A program made the position numbers and the translations under genes. Of a stretch of DNA of 64,000 nucleotides, positions 32,681-44,508 are shown piece after piece. Positions within the stretch are counted from its first letter, which is position 1. Each line of letters opens with the position of its first letter. This DNA comes from Patiria miniata. Taxonomy: Eukaryota > Echinodermata > Asteroidea > Valvatida > Asterinidae. The notes below the pieces were generated by a model that saw nothing but the letters and a program-made list of their open reading frames with translations, ran no database searches and was not told where the DNA came from. Location of the stretch: NCBI RefSeq assembly GCF_015706575.1, contig NW_024037065.1, positions 5,642,001-5,706,000 of the forward strand, written 5' to 3'.

Positions 32681-35600
32681 GGTTTTATGTAACAGACTTT
32701 TATTTATTATTTTTCTTGTTTGAAAGCTGTGAAGAAGTACCAAAAAAGAGATAAAAGTACCTTAGCCAAAGTCCAGCCTATGAAACAACAAATCATTTAT
32801 CCTGTCACTCAATAGCCTCAATTATTATGTAGACATACATGTACGTGTATCAATGAAATCTCACTTTGACATATCACTACATCTCCACCATCATATTATT
32901 ATTGTTACTTAATTTTTTATGTGGTTATATGTAGTATTGTGAAATGATTTTAAGATAACAAGCCAGTATGTTTCTTTTTTTTCTAGTGATTGTAAATAGT
33001 TTGTAAGTATGATGGAAATAAATGCTTAGTTGAAATGAAGAGATTTGGAATAAAAGAGGAAAACAAGCGGTAATTTTTTTTCCACAGATAACAATAAATT
33101 ACAGCAAGGTTTGGCAGCGTCTATATTGGAGGAAAGAAAGAGACGAGCTGAGAGCCAAACCTTCATGGGACGGTTACAGCAGAACTTGGAGACATTGAAT
33201 ATGGCCATTCGTCTTGACGTTCCAGGGGATGGAAATTGTTTTTTTCACAGTGTTGTCGATCAGATGAAGCGACTGTCCATGCCTGAAGTTCCAAGTGCTA
33301 CACAACTTCGAAAAGAGGTGGTTGATTTCCTTCGAAATCTGGTGAGTAATGTTATACGCTCTTTATTTGGTATATAAGTTTTCATTTTCTAAATTATGAA
33401 GCTTACAAAAAACACTTTAATGTGAATTTAAGTCTTTTGTACGAAATTATGGAATAAAATAATTCACATAAATAACTTAGTTTTTCTAGTCTTTAAATAC
33501 TTTTTATGAGAAATGTTATGGCTGGAGGTAAGCTTTAATTGTAGGCTTTGTGGCAAAATATAATGATTAGATTTCAAGCTGGTAGTTTAGTCTTTATAGG
33601 AAGTGAAATACTGTTTCATTGATTTAGAGGGATTCAGTAGAAAGTTTGTGAGAAAGTATATATATCTCCAATACCTCAAATAACAATATTCCTGAATCTT
33701 GTCGTTCCACATATAATTAGCTGGTTGGCCTACAGCCCAATATGACCCACTTTGTCTAGCTTTGTGAATGGTCCGTTATTCAGTAATTAAAACAGTTTTA
33801 TAAATATGTTTATTACATACATTATTATAATGATAATATAAAGGATACATTAATTGTTCTCTTTTCAGGAAGAATCTGATCCTCTAGCGTGTCATGTTGA
33901 TCGGCGATTTTTGATGACGATGGCTCAAAATGGCACCTGGGCAGATCATGTTGTTGTTCAGACTACAGCAAGATTGTTACAGCATGACATGTGGATTGTG
34001 ACAAGCCAAGAACAAAGTAGCAAACAGGGATGGCTAATGAATAAAATTCAATGTGGGGAGAGTGGTGAGCCATTGCTTTTGGGTCACCTGGGAGAACACC
34101 ATTACTTAAGTCTTTGTAAGTTCTAATGTTTTATTCATTATATTTACTTCTGTAGATATTGAAAATAACGATTCATTGTTTATGTACAACTTTTAGTATC
34201 GTAATATATTAAACTATCAAACCTGTATTCATTCTCTTGGTATGTTGTGGAATTCAATGAAGGCGTAGATTTATAACTCTTCAAGTCAGCAAGAGCTTCC
34301 TGACTTATACATGCAATTTTTGTGATGTGCTTTCATGGTAGGAAATAATGGCAGCAAGAGATTTCTTAGAAATTTAATTCAGTTGTCTTTTTCGAAAATT
34401 ACAAATTTCTAACTTATTTGAAATGAATCATCATAAAGAAAAGTCAAAACGCTTATTATTCTTATCATTCCAGCTTATAAGCAAAGCTCCCCAGTGTGTG
34501 TTGTGGAACCACTGCCTCTACCAGACCAAACTGTTGATTCCTCAGTTTTCCCACCAAACCAACCTGTGCATATGTCTGATGTTTCCCCGTCAGACCAACC
34601 TGTGGATTCGTCTGTTTCCCCGCAAGACAAACCTGTGGATTCGTCTGTTTCCCCGCAAGACAAACCTGTGGATATGTCTGATGTTTTTCCGTTAGACCAA
34701 TCTGTGGATTCGTCTGTTTCCCCGCCAGACCAACCTGTGGATTCGTCTGTTTTCCCTACAGACCAACCTGTGGATATGTCTGATGTTTCCCCGTTAGACA
34801 AACCTGTGGATCCGTCTGTTTTCCCTACAGACCAACCTGTGGATTTGTCTGATGTTTCCCCGTCAGACAAACCTGTGGATTCGTCTGTTTCCCCGCCAGA
34901 CCAACCTGTGGATTCGTCTGTTTCCCCGCAAGACAAACCTGTGGATTCGTCTGTTTCCCCGCCAGACCAACCTGTGGATTCGTCTGCTTCCCCTACAGAC
35001 CGGGCTGTGGATTCGTCTGTTTCCCCGCCAGACCAACCTGTGGATTCGTCTGTTTCCCCGCCAGACCAACCTGTGGATTCGTCTGTTTCCCCGCAAGACA
35101 AACCTGTGGATTCGTCTGTTTCCCCGCCAGACCAACCTGTGAATTCGTCTGCTTCCCCTACAGACCGGGCTGTGGATTCGTCTGTTTCCCCGCCAGACCA
35201 ACCTGTGGATTCGTCTGCTTCCCCGCCAGACCAACCTGTGGATTCGTCTGCTTCCCCTACAGACCGGGCTGTGGATTCGTTTGTTTCCCCGCCAGACCAA
35301 ACTGTGGATATATCTGATGTTTCCCCACCAGATATAGATAATACAGGTATCTCTGCTGGTAGTTTTTATATGTTGTGTTTGCATCGTTAAGATCTTTCGA
35401 AATCATTGGGAAAAAGCGTGAGAGTCATCAGTAACCACCGTATTTGAAGAATGGCTCAGGCACAGCCGTTAAACCAAAGAACACCTCAATCTCCACTTTA
35501 GCAGAATTTAGGATGGAGCTGCTGAATGTGAAAAAAACAGGAAATTTGATTTGCGTGGCAAATTCTCTTACTGCAAATCAAATTTACACACTACATATTA

Positions 35601-38029
35601 ACCGCGCAAAATATTACTTAAATGGGTGGTTTTGTTTGTGGTTGAAACCACCCAACGACGAGGGGTACACTATTTTGGCTGCTGGTTTTTGAAGATAATG
35701 AATATTTTTAGTCACTGATATGTATTGATCTCTTTTTATATTTATCATTCATTTGTTTTTTACAGATGTGTTAGACATTTGCGACTTCGTGAAACACTCC
35801 GTACATGTACATGATGAAACCAAGGTTGCCCTAATTGAGAAAAGGATGCCACCAAAAACCTTCAAGTACCCTCCTAGATTGTACAAAGATAAAGAGAGAA
35901 AGGACGGTACAACGAGGCGCTACTGCAAAAGAGAGTGGCTGGAGACATTTGAATATACAGCCTACTCGAGGAAACAGGATGGCATTTACTGCCTCTCGTG
36001 TGTGTTGTTTCCTTCTTCTGCTCATCGCGGAAAGCGGGCATCTGTCCTCATCACTTCCCCATACAGATCTTGGAAAGATGCAAAAGCAGACCTCCCAAAA
36101 CATGGAACTTTAGATTATCATAAAGATTCTTGGGCCAGGTTAGTGGAATTTTCTCGCACCATGAAGAGGCCATCAACTCGAATTGATTTAACTTTAACAA
36201 AGGGTGCTGCACAACAACTTCAGAAGAATAGAAAGGTCTTGACTTCTGTACTGAAGTGCATTGATGTGTGTGGGAGACAAGGGATAGCACTGCGAGGCCA
36301 CAGAGATGATGGCTTGGAGATTGCTTCTGACAGTACTAACCTTGGCAATTTCAAGGCTCTACTCGAATTAAGAGTAGATGCAGGTGATGTTGTTTTACGC
36401 GAGCATCTAGAACACTGCCAACGAAATGCAACGTACATATCCAAGACTTCCCAAAACGAACTTCTTGATTGCATCAAGAAAACAATACAGGATACCATTG
36501 TCAAAGAAATCCAGGATCAGACGGAAGGTGCCCTTTACGGTATGAGTGCTGATGAAGTGACAGATGTCAGCAACTGGGAGCAACTAGGCATAGTCGTCAG
36601 GTATGTAAAGGACGGTGCTCCCGTGGAGAAGTTCTTACAGTTCGTTCCTTGTGAAAAAATTACTGGAAGTGCAATTTGTGGAGAACTTATCGCGACTTTA
36701 AACGAAGTCGGCCTTAATCCGTCTGACTGTAGGTCGCAGACGTATGACGGGGCAGGTAACATGGCAGGTTGTCATAAGGGTCTGGCAGCAAGATTTAAAG
36801 AGAAAGCACCCCGTGCAACTTACTTTCATTGTGCCAGCCATGTTCTGAACTTAGTAATATCCAAAGCGTCTAATGTCAGAGAAGTGAGATCAATGTATGG
36901 AACTCTGCGGACAGTTGGCGTCTTTTTTAAGAGTTCCCCTAAAAGGCAAAGATGCTTGGAGAAAGCAATCTTGGACGTCAACAAGAAAAGGGAAACCGTT
37001 CAACTGCCTGTAATAAGAGCCAAAAAAATAAAGAGCCTGTGTGAAACCAGGTGGGTAGAGCGCCAACAAATATTCGAGGACTTTAGAGAGATGTTCGAGG
37101 CACTTCTCGATGCCCTTGTGACAATTGAAAGAGAGGTCGGTTGGGATTCAGATGCTGTCACCCAAGCAAGTGGGCTGGCTACAAGTATTTCAAATGCAAC
37201 ATTCATTGCAGCGTTTCACGTCTGCAGGTACGTATTTGGGTTCACGAAAGCCCTCAGTACCCAGCTTCAGGGAAGCAGCAAAGACATTCTTGAAGCTTAC
37301 GAAGATGTCAAACTGATTAAGGAAGAATTGAAAGCAGTGAGAGGTAATACCAAGGAAGAGTTCGAAACGTACATCTTTCCTGAAATGGTGAAAATGAGTA
37401 GACTTGCTGGCCAAGAACTGCAAATACCTCGAAGATGCTCAATGCAAACCATGCGGAGGAATCTTCCTGTTGAGGATGTATCCGCTTATTTTCGAATCGG
37501 GATTTTCCATGAATTCTTAGACGGACTCAACACTGAAATGGATGAAAGATTCAATGACCTTACATCTCAAGCTGTCAAGGCCCTTGCTCTGATTCCAGGA
37601 AATCACCACCTGCTTGACTCAGATTGTATTGAAGAATTACATCAATTTTACGGACCAGACTTGCCTTCATCCGATTCATTTCCTCAGGAACTGAGACTGT
37701 GGAAACGCCTCTGGGCAGAAAACACCAATGCATCACTATCACTCACTGATGCGTATCAGCAGTGCAACATTCGCCAATATCCTAATGTTTATAGGATCTT
37801 GCATCTAGTGATGCTAAAACCTGTGACCAGCTGTGGTGTAGAGAGGGCAAATTCTTCCTTGAGATTTATTAAGTCTCCATTCAGAAGCACCATGAGCGGA
37901 GTTCGCCTAAATGCCCTGATGTTGCTCTTTACCCACAGGGAAATTAAACTCAACTATGACAAGGTTATTAACCTATTTGCAGCTAGGCATCCTCGTAGAA
38001 TGCTCTTGAGAAATCCACTTCAACACTAA
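32523..38029 (+). CDS. OTU cysteine protease-hAT transposase fusion (five exons, ~1,251 aa)
   Basis: Exons 32,523-32,640, 33,088-33,341, 33,869-34,115, 34,474-35,346 and 35,766-38,029 join with GT-AG introns and matching phases (1, 0, 1, 1). The ATG at 32,523 has an in-frame stop upstream (32,487). Residues 1-39 carry a basic NLRRKRPRKN segment, a likely nuclear signal. Residues 75-206 are an OTU protease: Asp87 and Cys90 in PGDGNCFFH, His202 in GEHHYLSL. Residues 207-497 are a tandem-repeat linker (VDSSVSPPDQP). Residues 498-1251 are a hAT transposase with a TTF-type zinc finger (YCKREWLETF...YCLSCVLF), Asp760 (ADEVTD), Asp825 (TYDGAGNMAG), the FHCASHVLNL block, and Glu1190 in the C-terminal dimerisation block (CGVERANSSLRF). 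No break is visible. Expected roles are strand transfer by the hAT part and deubiquitination by the OTU part, the latter inferred. Confidence 0.85.
34540..35320 (+). repeat. Coding minisatellite, 33/36-bp units
   Basis: About two dozen units of the type 'cctgtggattcgtctgtttc' plus 'cccgccagaccaa' encode VDSSVSPPDQP, with variants (PQDKP, PTDRA, and a 12-residue form VDMSDVSPSDQP). All units keep the reading frame of exon 4, so the array is a disordered Pro/Ser/Asp linker between the OTU and hAT domains. Confidence 0.95.
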
Positions 38030-38179
38030 TGAGAACATTCAGTTAAACTGGTTTCCGTGTTTCTATTAATCCTGGGTGAGGCATCATGCATGGATAGAAG
38101 ATGGATTGCACGATGAAGAAATTGCTGTAGAAAATGTCTATTCTGTGAGATGCCAAGCCTCATCACATCACTCTTTCAA

Positions 38180-38730
38180 ATCAACATCGCCAAACCGTCA
38201 GGCACAAAGCAAGCCGTACCTTTGGGCCTCCTATACGCAGGACTCTCTCTCTCCATTGTTCAAAAGAAGTAAAGGCCAGGGCCTACACCACTCTAGTTCA
38301 CCCTCAACTGGAATACGCTTCAGAGATTTGGAATCCCTACAGCATCACAGTAATTCAAGGTCTGGAGCGAGTACAAAAAGCAGCTGCTCGCTTCCCATAC
38401 GGTAATTATAGGAACACCACTCATCATCACACCTTGTAACATCACTCGGATGGGATCCCCTCCACACTCGTCGCCTTTTGGCACAATGTATCTTCTTGTA
38501 CAAAATACACTATCAATTTGTGACACTTCCATTCCCACCCAACCTACTTCGGTAATGGTGATCATGACTGAAGTATGCTGTTCCAATGGCAACCAGTGAT
38601 GCCTTCAGGTTATCCCTCTTTCCAAGAATTACTAGACTCTGGAACAGCCTACCCAGTCAAGCTGCAGTAATAACTGACAGCTTTAAAGAGGCTGCCCTCC
38701 CAGCCGTCAGGGTGATGCAGCATCCAGTGG
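38180..38730 (+). pseudogene. LINE reverse-transcriptase C-terminal fragment (CR1-like)
   Basis: ARAYTTLVHPQLEYASEIWN then VIQGLERVQKAAARF at about 38,280-38,400, with the later element LFPRITRLWNSLPSQ at about 38,620-38,660, is the standard end of CR1/L2-type polymerases. It contains several stops and frameshifts and is old. It lies in the 3' trailer of the OTU-hAT element. Confidence 0.7.
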
Positions 38731-39900
38731 GCTCCATTGTACTGTAGATAGAGGGGAGCAGTTTTTACTTGCACAAAATACGTAATGCAAATTTCACTGT
38801 ACATTGTTGCTCTGTATTTTGATACACCACCACATGGTACTCCCTGTTGGCACTTGACCTCAATCATCCCTGTATAGCTTGCCATGTGAGCTGATTCAAG
38901 GGATTACTTCATCAAGTATCAAGTACAGTTGGATTTGGTAAGACTTGTTCGATTTGTCTTTTCATTGCTCTTTTAACATTTTCTGAAGACTTCTGAAATG
39001 TTACACAGGCCGCCTTTCTGACCCATGGTAACATATTTGAATGAGATCTGCAGTTTGCACAATTGTTAGTCAAATGAATTGAGTGCAAGGGGGATTATAA
39101 TGATTTATTGCCTGTAATGCATGGCCTAGGCTATAATCAGGCAGTGAATTGGGGCTTCTTGAGTTTAGCTCTGTCAGTCACTTTCTTCACCGAGGAGCTT
39201 AACAAGGAGCTCAGATGTTGAATGAATGTATCACACCATATAAATCAAGCTCATGGAATAATATTATGGACAGCTGTTAAAAATTTGGTGTAATTCACCT
39301 CAAAAGTGAAGCCAATCACATCCGCGCGAGTTCGATTTACACCATAAACAAACCAACACACACACACAAACGGGATGATAATGGAGAAAATACGAATTGA
39401 ACTAAAATCACCAATTATATTACATGGTAAAAGAAAGAAAATACCAGGAGAGGGGCAAAACGAAAAGGATATTATTAATGATGATGGAAGCAAAAAATAA
39501 ACTAAAAAATGAAACGACAATAACATCAACCAATGGCCGGCTGCTTGGGATAGGCTGTCCCCTAATGAAATTCAATTTATTTTATTTTATTTGTATGCAA
39601 GGCAAATTTCTAGGTAGAAATGTGTGTTTTGATAGTAGACACGACTTTTTTTGGCTCGCTCGCTCCGCTCGCTCGCAAAATAACACGTCAATTTTTTTTT
39701 ACCCGGGGGCTGTCATCAGCACCTTCTAATTTTGGGGCTCATTTTCAACTAACATCAACAGTGACTTCAAATTCTATATTTGATACAAATTTGTTTTAGT
39801 GTTATTAAATTTAAAAATAAAGATTGTGAATTTGCTCTTAATGGCTTAAAAGACTCGTGATGTAGGAGAGAACATCTAAAATCGTAGAGCTTCCAGCGCC
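38731..39900. other. No gene; 3' trailer of the OTU-hAT element
   Basis: AT-rich, without recognisable ORFs. A 'ctcgctcgctccgctcgctcg' tract lies at 39,655-39,676. The right terminal repeat begins in the final ~100 bases. Confidence 0.5.
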
Positions 39901-40004
39901 CTCAACCCCGCCCGCAAGGGATTTCGCGCTTCGGTCTCATTATGTGTGAAACGCGCACAAAATTTTTGTGCCCCCCCTTTTTGAAAATCCTGGATCCGCC
40001 CCTG

Positions 40005-41745
40005 CTTGCATAAAATCTTGCCTTCAGCATATCCCATTCCATCTCCACCTCATCCAAGATAACATTTGCAGTTTGTAGAGTCGGCTTGAAATGTTGGACA
40101 AGGACTCTCAACTCTTCATTTCCAAAGTCTATTATAAGCAGAGAACATGACACATTATAGTTATTTAAATCATGGTGAAACACAGCTTATCTGATTATTG
40201 AAAAATACAAATGTGGAATGGAAGAGTTTTTGCACACTGGATAAATTGCTTTGACATACCAACTTTGCATTTCATCTTTGCTTGCTGGCCAAAATTTGAA
40301 GCTGGAAATCCGAAGGGCATGAAGCAGACCGCTGGTCATATCACTGAACCTGCCATGAAGGGAAGACAGGAGACCTTGAGTAACGTTCATGATGGTATTC
40401 TCAATGTTCCCTGATCCAGTTAATGTCTCTCCCTTGAAAGTGTTGGCCTCCCCAAGGTCTTTGAGCTTAGGGGTTGTCTTCCTGAGAAAGTAAGTAATGG
40501 TTCAATTTAATTAATAATTGTTCTGAAATTAATTAAATTACTGTATCTCTATTTGTATTTTTTAATTAATTTAATAAAGGGAAATGCTTTCCACAATGTA
40601 ACTTAACTATAATACATTACTGAATATTCTCTTCAAATTGAATGATACTTACTTGTCTTGGTATTTTGACAGTGTTGCAATCACAGAGGCAATGGACGCG
40701 GACATCACATCCGCCACTGTTGAGCTGGACAGTTGTGCAGCAAAGGAGACTTTAGACAGAAGCTGAGTAATATCTAGCATGAAATGGCAACACTTCATAA
40801 CATCCTTCCTTAGCAGCTGGCGTCGAAAATTCCTGGACTTTGCCTGAGCATCAGCAGTGACTCCTGGCTGTACTTCAATCTAAAATAATTAAAAGGGACA
40901 ACCGACTGAATTCAATGCAATGACAGTATTTCAAAAAGAAAAAAGATAAATAACTTTTTATTAGACAACTAAACAATACCACAGTAAGTTAGAAAGTATA
41001 TTTTAAAATGAAGTAAGTATGCATCTAACAAAGTTTCTGGGCAACCAATCACATTATCACCAGTCTGGTCCACTTCATCTGATTCTCCCTTCAGAACTAA
41101 GTGTGAAAATGTTAATAAAAACATACCTGATGTAGGTGGGAGATTAGTGACTTGTGACCATTGATTACATGCTTTAGGGCCCTCTGAAGGTGAGGTAGCC
41201 ACCGTGTGCCCCCTGCTTGTGTAGGGGTGACTCCTGATTCCTTGTTGGCTTCACTAGCGAGCTTTAAAGCACTTCTATTTTTGGAACTGTTCCTGTAAAA
41301 CATGTAAAGGTTTTGCAAAAGGCTGCTTAATGTTGTGCATAGGGGGATCTTCTTCACTGCGTCCTTGTAAGCAAGTTCTAACCGGTGTGCAGTGCAGTGC
41401 ACTGCTTGCACTGTGGGGTAGTCGTCCTTCAGTAGTTTGGCTACACCATTATTTTTCCCCAACATGATTGCTGCTCCATCAGATCCGAAGCCCAATAGTT
41501 TATCCTTTAGAACAGCTGGGTCCATGCGTAGCTGGTCATACAAGCAGTCCATGATAGCTGTTTTGATGGAGGTTGCATTAGCCGTCACCACGTTCTTTAC
41601 ACCATCAAAGTATGTGCACGTGGCACCATCGCAGCTGTACCTTGTGTAAACAATTTCAGCCTCTGTCACTGACAAATCTGTAGTTCCATCAGAGATAACA
41701 GATACAAACTTGGCTTTCTCCGAAGCATGCTTAATTTTTTTGTCG
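40005..41745 (-). pseudogene. ZNF862-like hAT transposase, upstream exons
   Basis: Minus-strand exons in order: about 41,745-41,127 (FVSVISDGTTD with the first Asp, FGSDGAAIMLGKNNGVAKLL with the second, then HCTAHRLEL and GGTRWLPHLQRALK), 40,879-40,653 (a helical region with LLRKDVMKCC), 40,481-40,260 (NVTQGLLSSLHGRFSDMTSG) and 40,128-40,005 (DFGNEELRVL, then MEWDMLKARFYA). Each is bordered by acceptor- and donor-like signals. The last exon ends exactly where the 10.6-kb hAT element was inserted; the remaining exon is at 28,732-29,213. The N-terminal zinc fingers and first exons are not visible; upstream DNA is replaced by the BEL/Pao element beginning near 41,974. The exons themselves look open, but the gene is 5'-truncated and interrupted. 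Confidence 0.82.
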
Positions 41746-41973
41746 TTTTACCTACAATATTGTAGATAAAAAAGAGAATGAGCAAAATCATCACTTAAAT
41801 GGTCCAGCTTTGATAAATTGGCTACAAACAACTCTCTTTTGTTAGTTTTTATGTGACTATCTCAATGAAATAGTATTTAAAAAAACAAAAACCATGCGGG
41901 GGCCAAAAAAAGAAGCTGGTGGGGACGCTAAACATGTTTTTTTTTTATTTGGCCTAACTTTCTCGACCCCGAA

Positions 41974-42361
41974 TGATGAGGCAAGTCTTCTGCGCACTTC
42001 TGGTTTGCGTACTGCGCGCACTTACGCGTTCTTAATCAGTTTCAAATGTTACGCGTGGCAACTACTTTTTCAGTTCGTTCGCCACGGCCAGCTAGACAAC
42101 AATTTTCTTTTACCGTTCTCTATTGTTCTCTCTCATTTTCATTGAGTTGTTCATTTTCTAAGTTGAATCTACATGTACACCTGTGATGCCTGTTCCGAGG
42201 TATGTAATGACACCTGCAGTATGAACAATAAACCAACTGTTACTCATATAGACAGGTTTCTAGCATCGATAATTCTAGAAACTATAGGTCCGATTGAGAT
42301 CGCGTTATTGGAAATCGGCGGCATGTGTCAAAATGTGGGGAAATAGAATTTGAACCCTACA
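41974..42361 (+). mobile_element. BEL/Pao 5' LTR
   Basis: It starts 'tgatgaggcaagtcttctgc' and ends about 'tgaaccctaca', and aligns along its length with 50,798-51,156 except for a ~30-bp extra segment ('gatcgcgttattggaaatcg') near 42,299. TG and CA ends are present, but the flanks show no matching target duplication, so the ends are approximate. Confidence 0.75.
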
Positions 42362-42632
42362 TTTTAGTAAAAGAAAATTGGTTATGAACTGTAGATCTAC
42401 TGAATGTGCTACCCAGTTTCTTCGTGAACATTTGTGGAGTGTAGCTATAGAACTTTGAAGTAGAATTACTGCGGGTTCCCTGTATTTCTTCACCCGTACC
42501 GGACAATTTCGGGCATCGATAAATCGTCTTGCCTTGATGATGTCGCCATAGAGGGCGCTATATATTTACCTACCGGTTTTATGACGCCGTAATATCATTT
42601 CTGTTATATTTCACGTCGGAGAACATCAAAGA

Positions 42633-43631
42633 ATGATGGACGCCAAAGATAGTGTTTCTCAAATTTCACCCATGAGTAACAGAACATCAAGCTCAGTTCA
42701 TGTGAAAGCAGCCGCAAAACGAGCTGAACTGTTATGTAGGCAACGTCTACTGACAAAGAAACAAGAATTAGAATCTAGACATCTTGCTGTGCAACAAGCT
42801 AGGCAACAGGAAGAATTTAGACTGCAGAGAGAAAAGGAAAACTTCGACCTGCAGGTAGAAATAGAAGTTTCTGAAGCCAGCATTAGTGCTATAGAGCAAT
42901 ATGAAGATGAGTTTGATCAGAAAATCAGATTCAAGTTGCCCGACGAAATTCCTCATCCGGCGGCATGTGCAAGTTCTGTGTGGGGTGATAGAATTGAAGC
43001 TGGAGCATCTGAAAGGGTCTCTTCAAATGAAGAGCCCAACAAGATTGAAAATCCATGGTCGATACCGCAAGACTTTCCAGGTAAAGTAGATGAAGTCGAA
43101 AACCGGATGCCAGAATTGACTCCGCAGGTGAATATAGGCCAGCTACACAAAGATTGTGCTCAGCTGGATCACCATGATGTGCCTGAGCCAACTACAGCAC
43201 AACGGTATCAACCACATCTGCAGCCCGTTTCCGATATCGGTGAGTAGACGCAAATTTTGATCAAGCAACAAGTTAGAGCTGCGTTACAACAGATAGAAAC
43301 CTTCAATGGCGATACACTGAAGTCTACAAGATTCGTCAAGTCCTTTGAGTTTGGTGTCGAAGACAAGACCACAGACGGTAGAGATAGACTGAATTATCTT
43401 TGCCAATATACCTCCGGAGAGCCCAACACTCTGGTAAGCAGTTGTTTACATTACCATGATGCTGAAGAGGGCTACAGCAAGGCTAAAGAGTTGCTAGCCA
43501 AAAGATACCGCAACAATCACAAGATTGCTCAGGCGGTTTTAAACAAAACCAATAATTGGCCTGACATCACAGCAGAAGATGCTACCGGCCTGTATAAGTT
43601 TTTGATATTCTTTCGGAGTGCAAGAACATGA
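42633..43631 (+). pseudogene. BEL/Pao gag (coiled coil plus DUF1759-like region)
   Basis: The first frame (42,633-43,247) opens with MMDAKDSVSQ and has a long Gln/Glu/Arg coiled coil (AKRAELLCRQRLLTKKQELE, about residues 30-85). A stop at 43,245 is followed in the next frame by LQQIETFNGDTLKSTRFVKS, a DUF1759-type retrotransposon gag segment with AKELLAKRYRNNHKIAQ. A further frame change follows near 43,628. Gag would form the particle; here it is broken. Confidence 0.8.
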
Positions 43632-44480
43632 CAAGTTCTGTCAGCGCTCTCAGTGAATTAAACCACACCCAGAGCATCCAGATGTTGGTCGAGAAACTTC
43701 CGTACAGACTGCGCACCATGTGGAGAAACAAAGTGTATGAAGTGGAAGAAGAGAAAAAGAGATGCATTGTCCTTGACGATCTGGTGAGTTTCGTAGATCG
43801 ACACTCTCAGATACTCTCCAACCCAACGTTTGGAAGGCTACGTGAGACTCCCCACCTAGGCCAGAATAACATTGGAGAGAAGAACAAAAGAGTTCAAGTC
43901 AAGAAAGAGGCATTTGGCACCGCTGTGAATAGCCATGCAGAGAAAGCAAGGCAGAAGAAGTATTGTCAATTCTGTGGCGGTAACTCCCATGACGCTACAT
44001 TAGAATGCATGAAATTCGCGCAGCTGAGTTGGAAGGACAAGTCGTCATTCTGTTTCAAACACGGATTGTGTTTTGGCTGCCTGAGGGTCGGTCATACGAA
44101 ATCAAGCTGTAAACAGAGAGAGTTAAGTAAATGCAGCAAATGTCCAGGCAACCATCCAACAGTTTTGCATAATGATGAGAAAATCACTAAGACGTCCCAC
44201 CCAGCGCAGAACTCTCAGACCCAAGTCACAACGGGATGTGCAGGTGTACTAGGGGCTGGGGCGAATTTGCACGCATCTGGCAGTCCTCGAATGGCTATCG
44301 TACCCGTCTTAGTAAAGGCATCTTCAAGTCATGAATGCATTGCCACGTACGCATTTCTAGACAACGGATGTGGAGCAGTTTTCGCAGACAGCGAGATTTG
44401 CAGAGCACTGAAGGTGAGAACAAGGAAGAGAAGTATAATACTGAAAACCTTGAATTTAGAAGAAGTTGTCGACTCTGCTA
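43628..44480 (+). pseudogene. BEL/Pao gag end, zinc knuckles and aspartic protease start
   Basis: LVEKLPYRLRTMW leads into cysteine/histidine knuckles: CQFCGGNSHDATLEC, then CFGCLRVGHTKSSC and KCSKCPGNHPTVLH (43,965-44,175). The protease follows with AFLDNGCGAVFAD at about 44,350, where family members usually have LLDSG- or LDDGS-type active sites; here the catalytic D is followed by N-G. Coding similarity then breaks near 44,480, and part of the protease-RT linker is missing. Confidence 0.75.
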
Positions 44481-44508
44481 TCGTGATAGATAGAAGAATG
44501 ACATTCCT

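Larger units (their letters stand above)
29429..40004 (+). mobile_element. 10.6-kb autonomous hAT element encoding an OTU-hAT fusion
   Basis: The left end begins 'caggcgcggatccag' and the right end, read on the other strand, begins 'caggggcggatccag' (14 of 15 identical); both continue into a G-rich 'ggggcaca' block. The flanks carry a perfect 8-bp duplication (cttgcata), the size made by hAT transposases, and the terminal CAGGG form is also hAT-like. Inside are about 3 kb of leader with G-runs and repeats, the five-exon OTU-hAT gene (32,523-38,029) and about 2 kb of trailer containing an old LINE fragment. It sits inside another hAT gene on the opposite strand. The gene is open from start to stop, so the element may be, or may recently have been, active. 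Confidence 0.9.

Noticed and set aside
34540..35320. CRISPR array
   Set aside because: The tandem units have no unique spacers and are coding; the sequence is animal nuclear DNA.
34475..35384. Two long minus-strand ORFs and a second plus-frame ORF over the repeat linker
   Set aside because: They are shadows created by the 33-bp coding minisatellite; exon phase supports only the VDSSVSPPDQP frame.
41894..42145. 83-codon ORF across the 5' LTR
   Set aside because: Part of it repeats in the 3' LTR, and there is no recognisable protein; it is LTR sequence.
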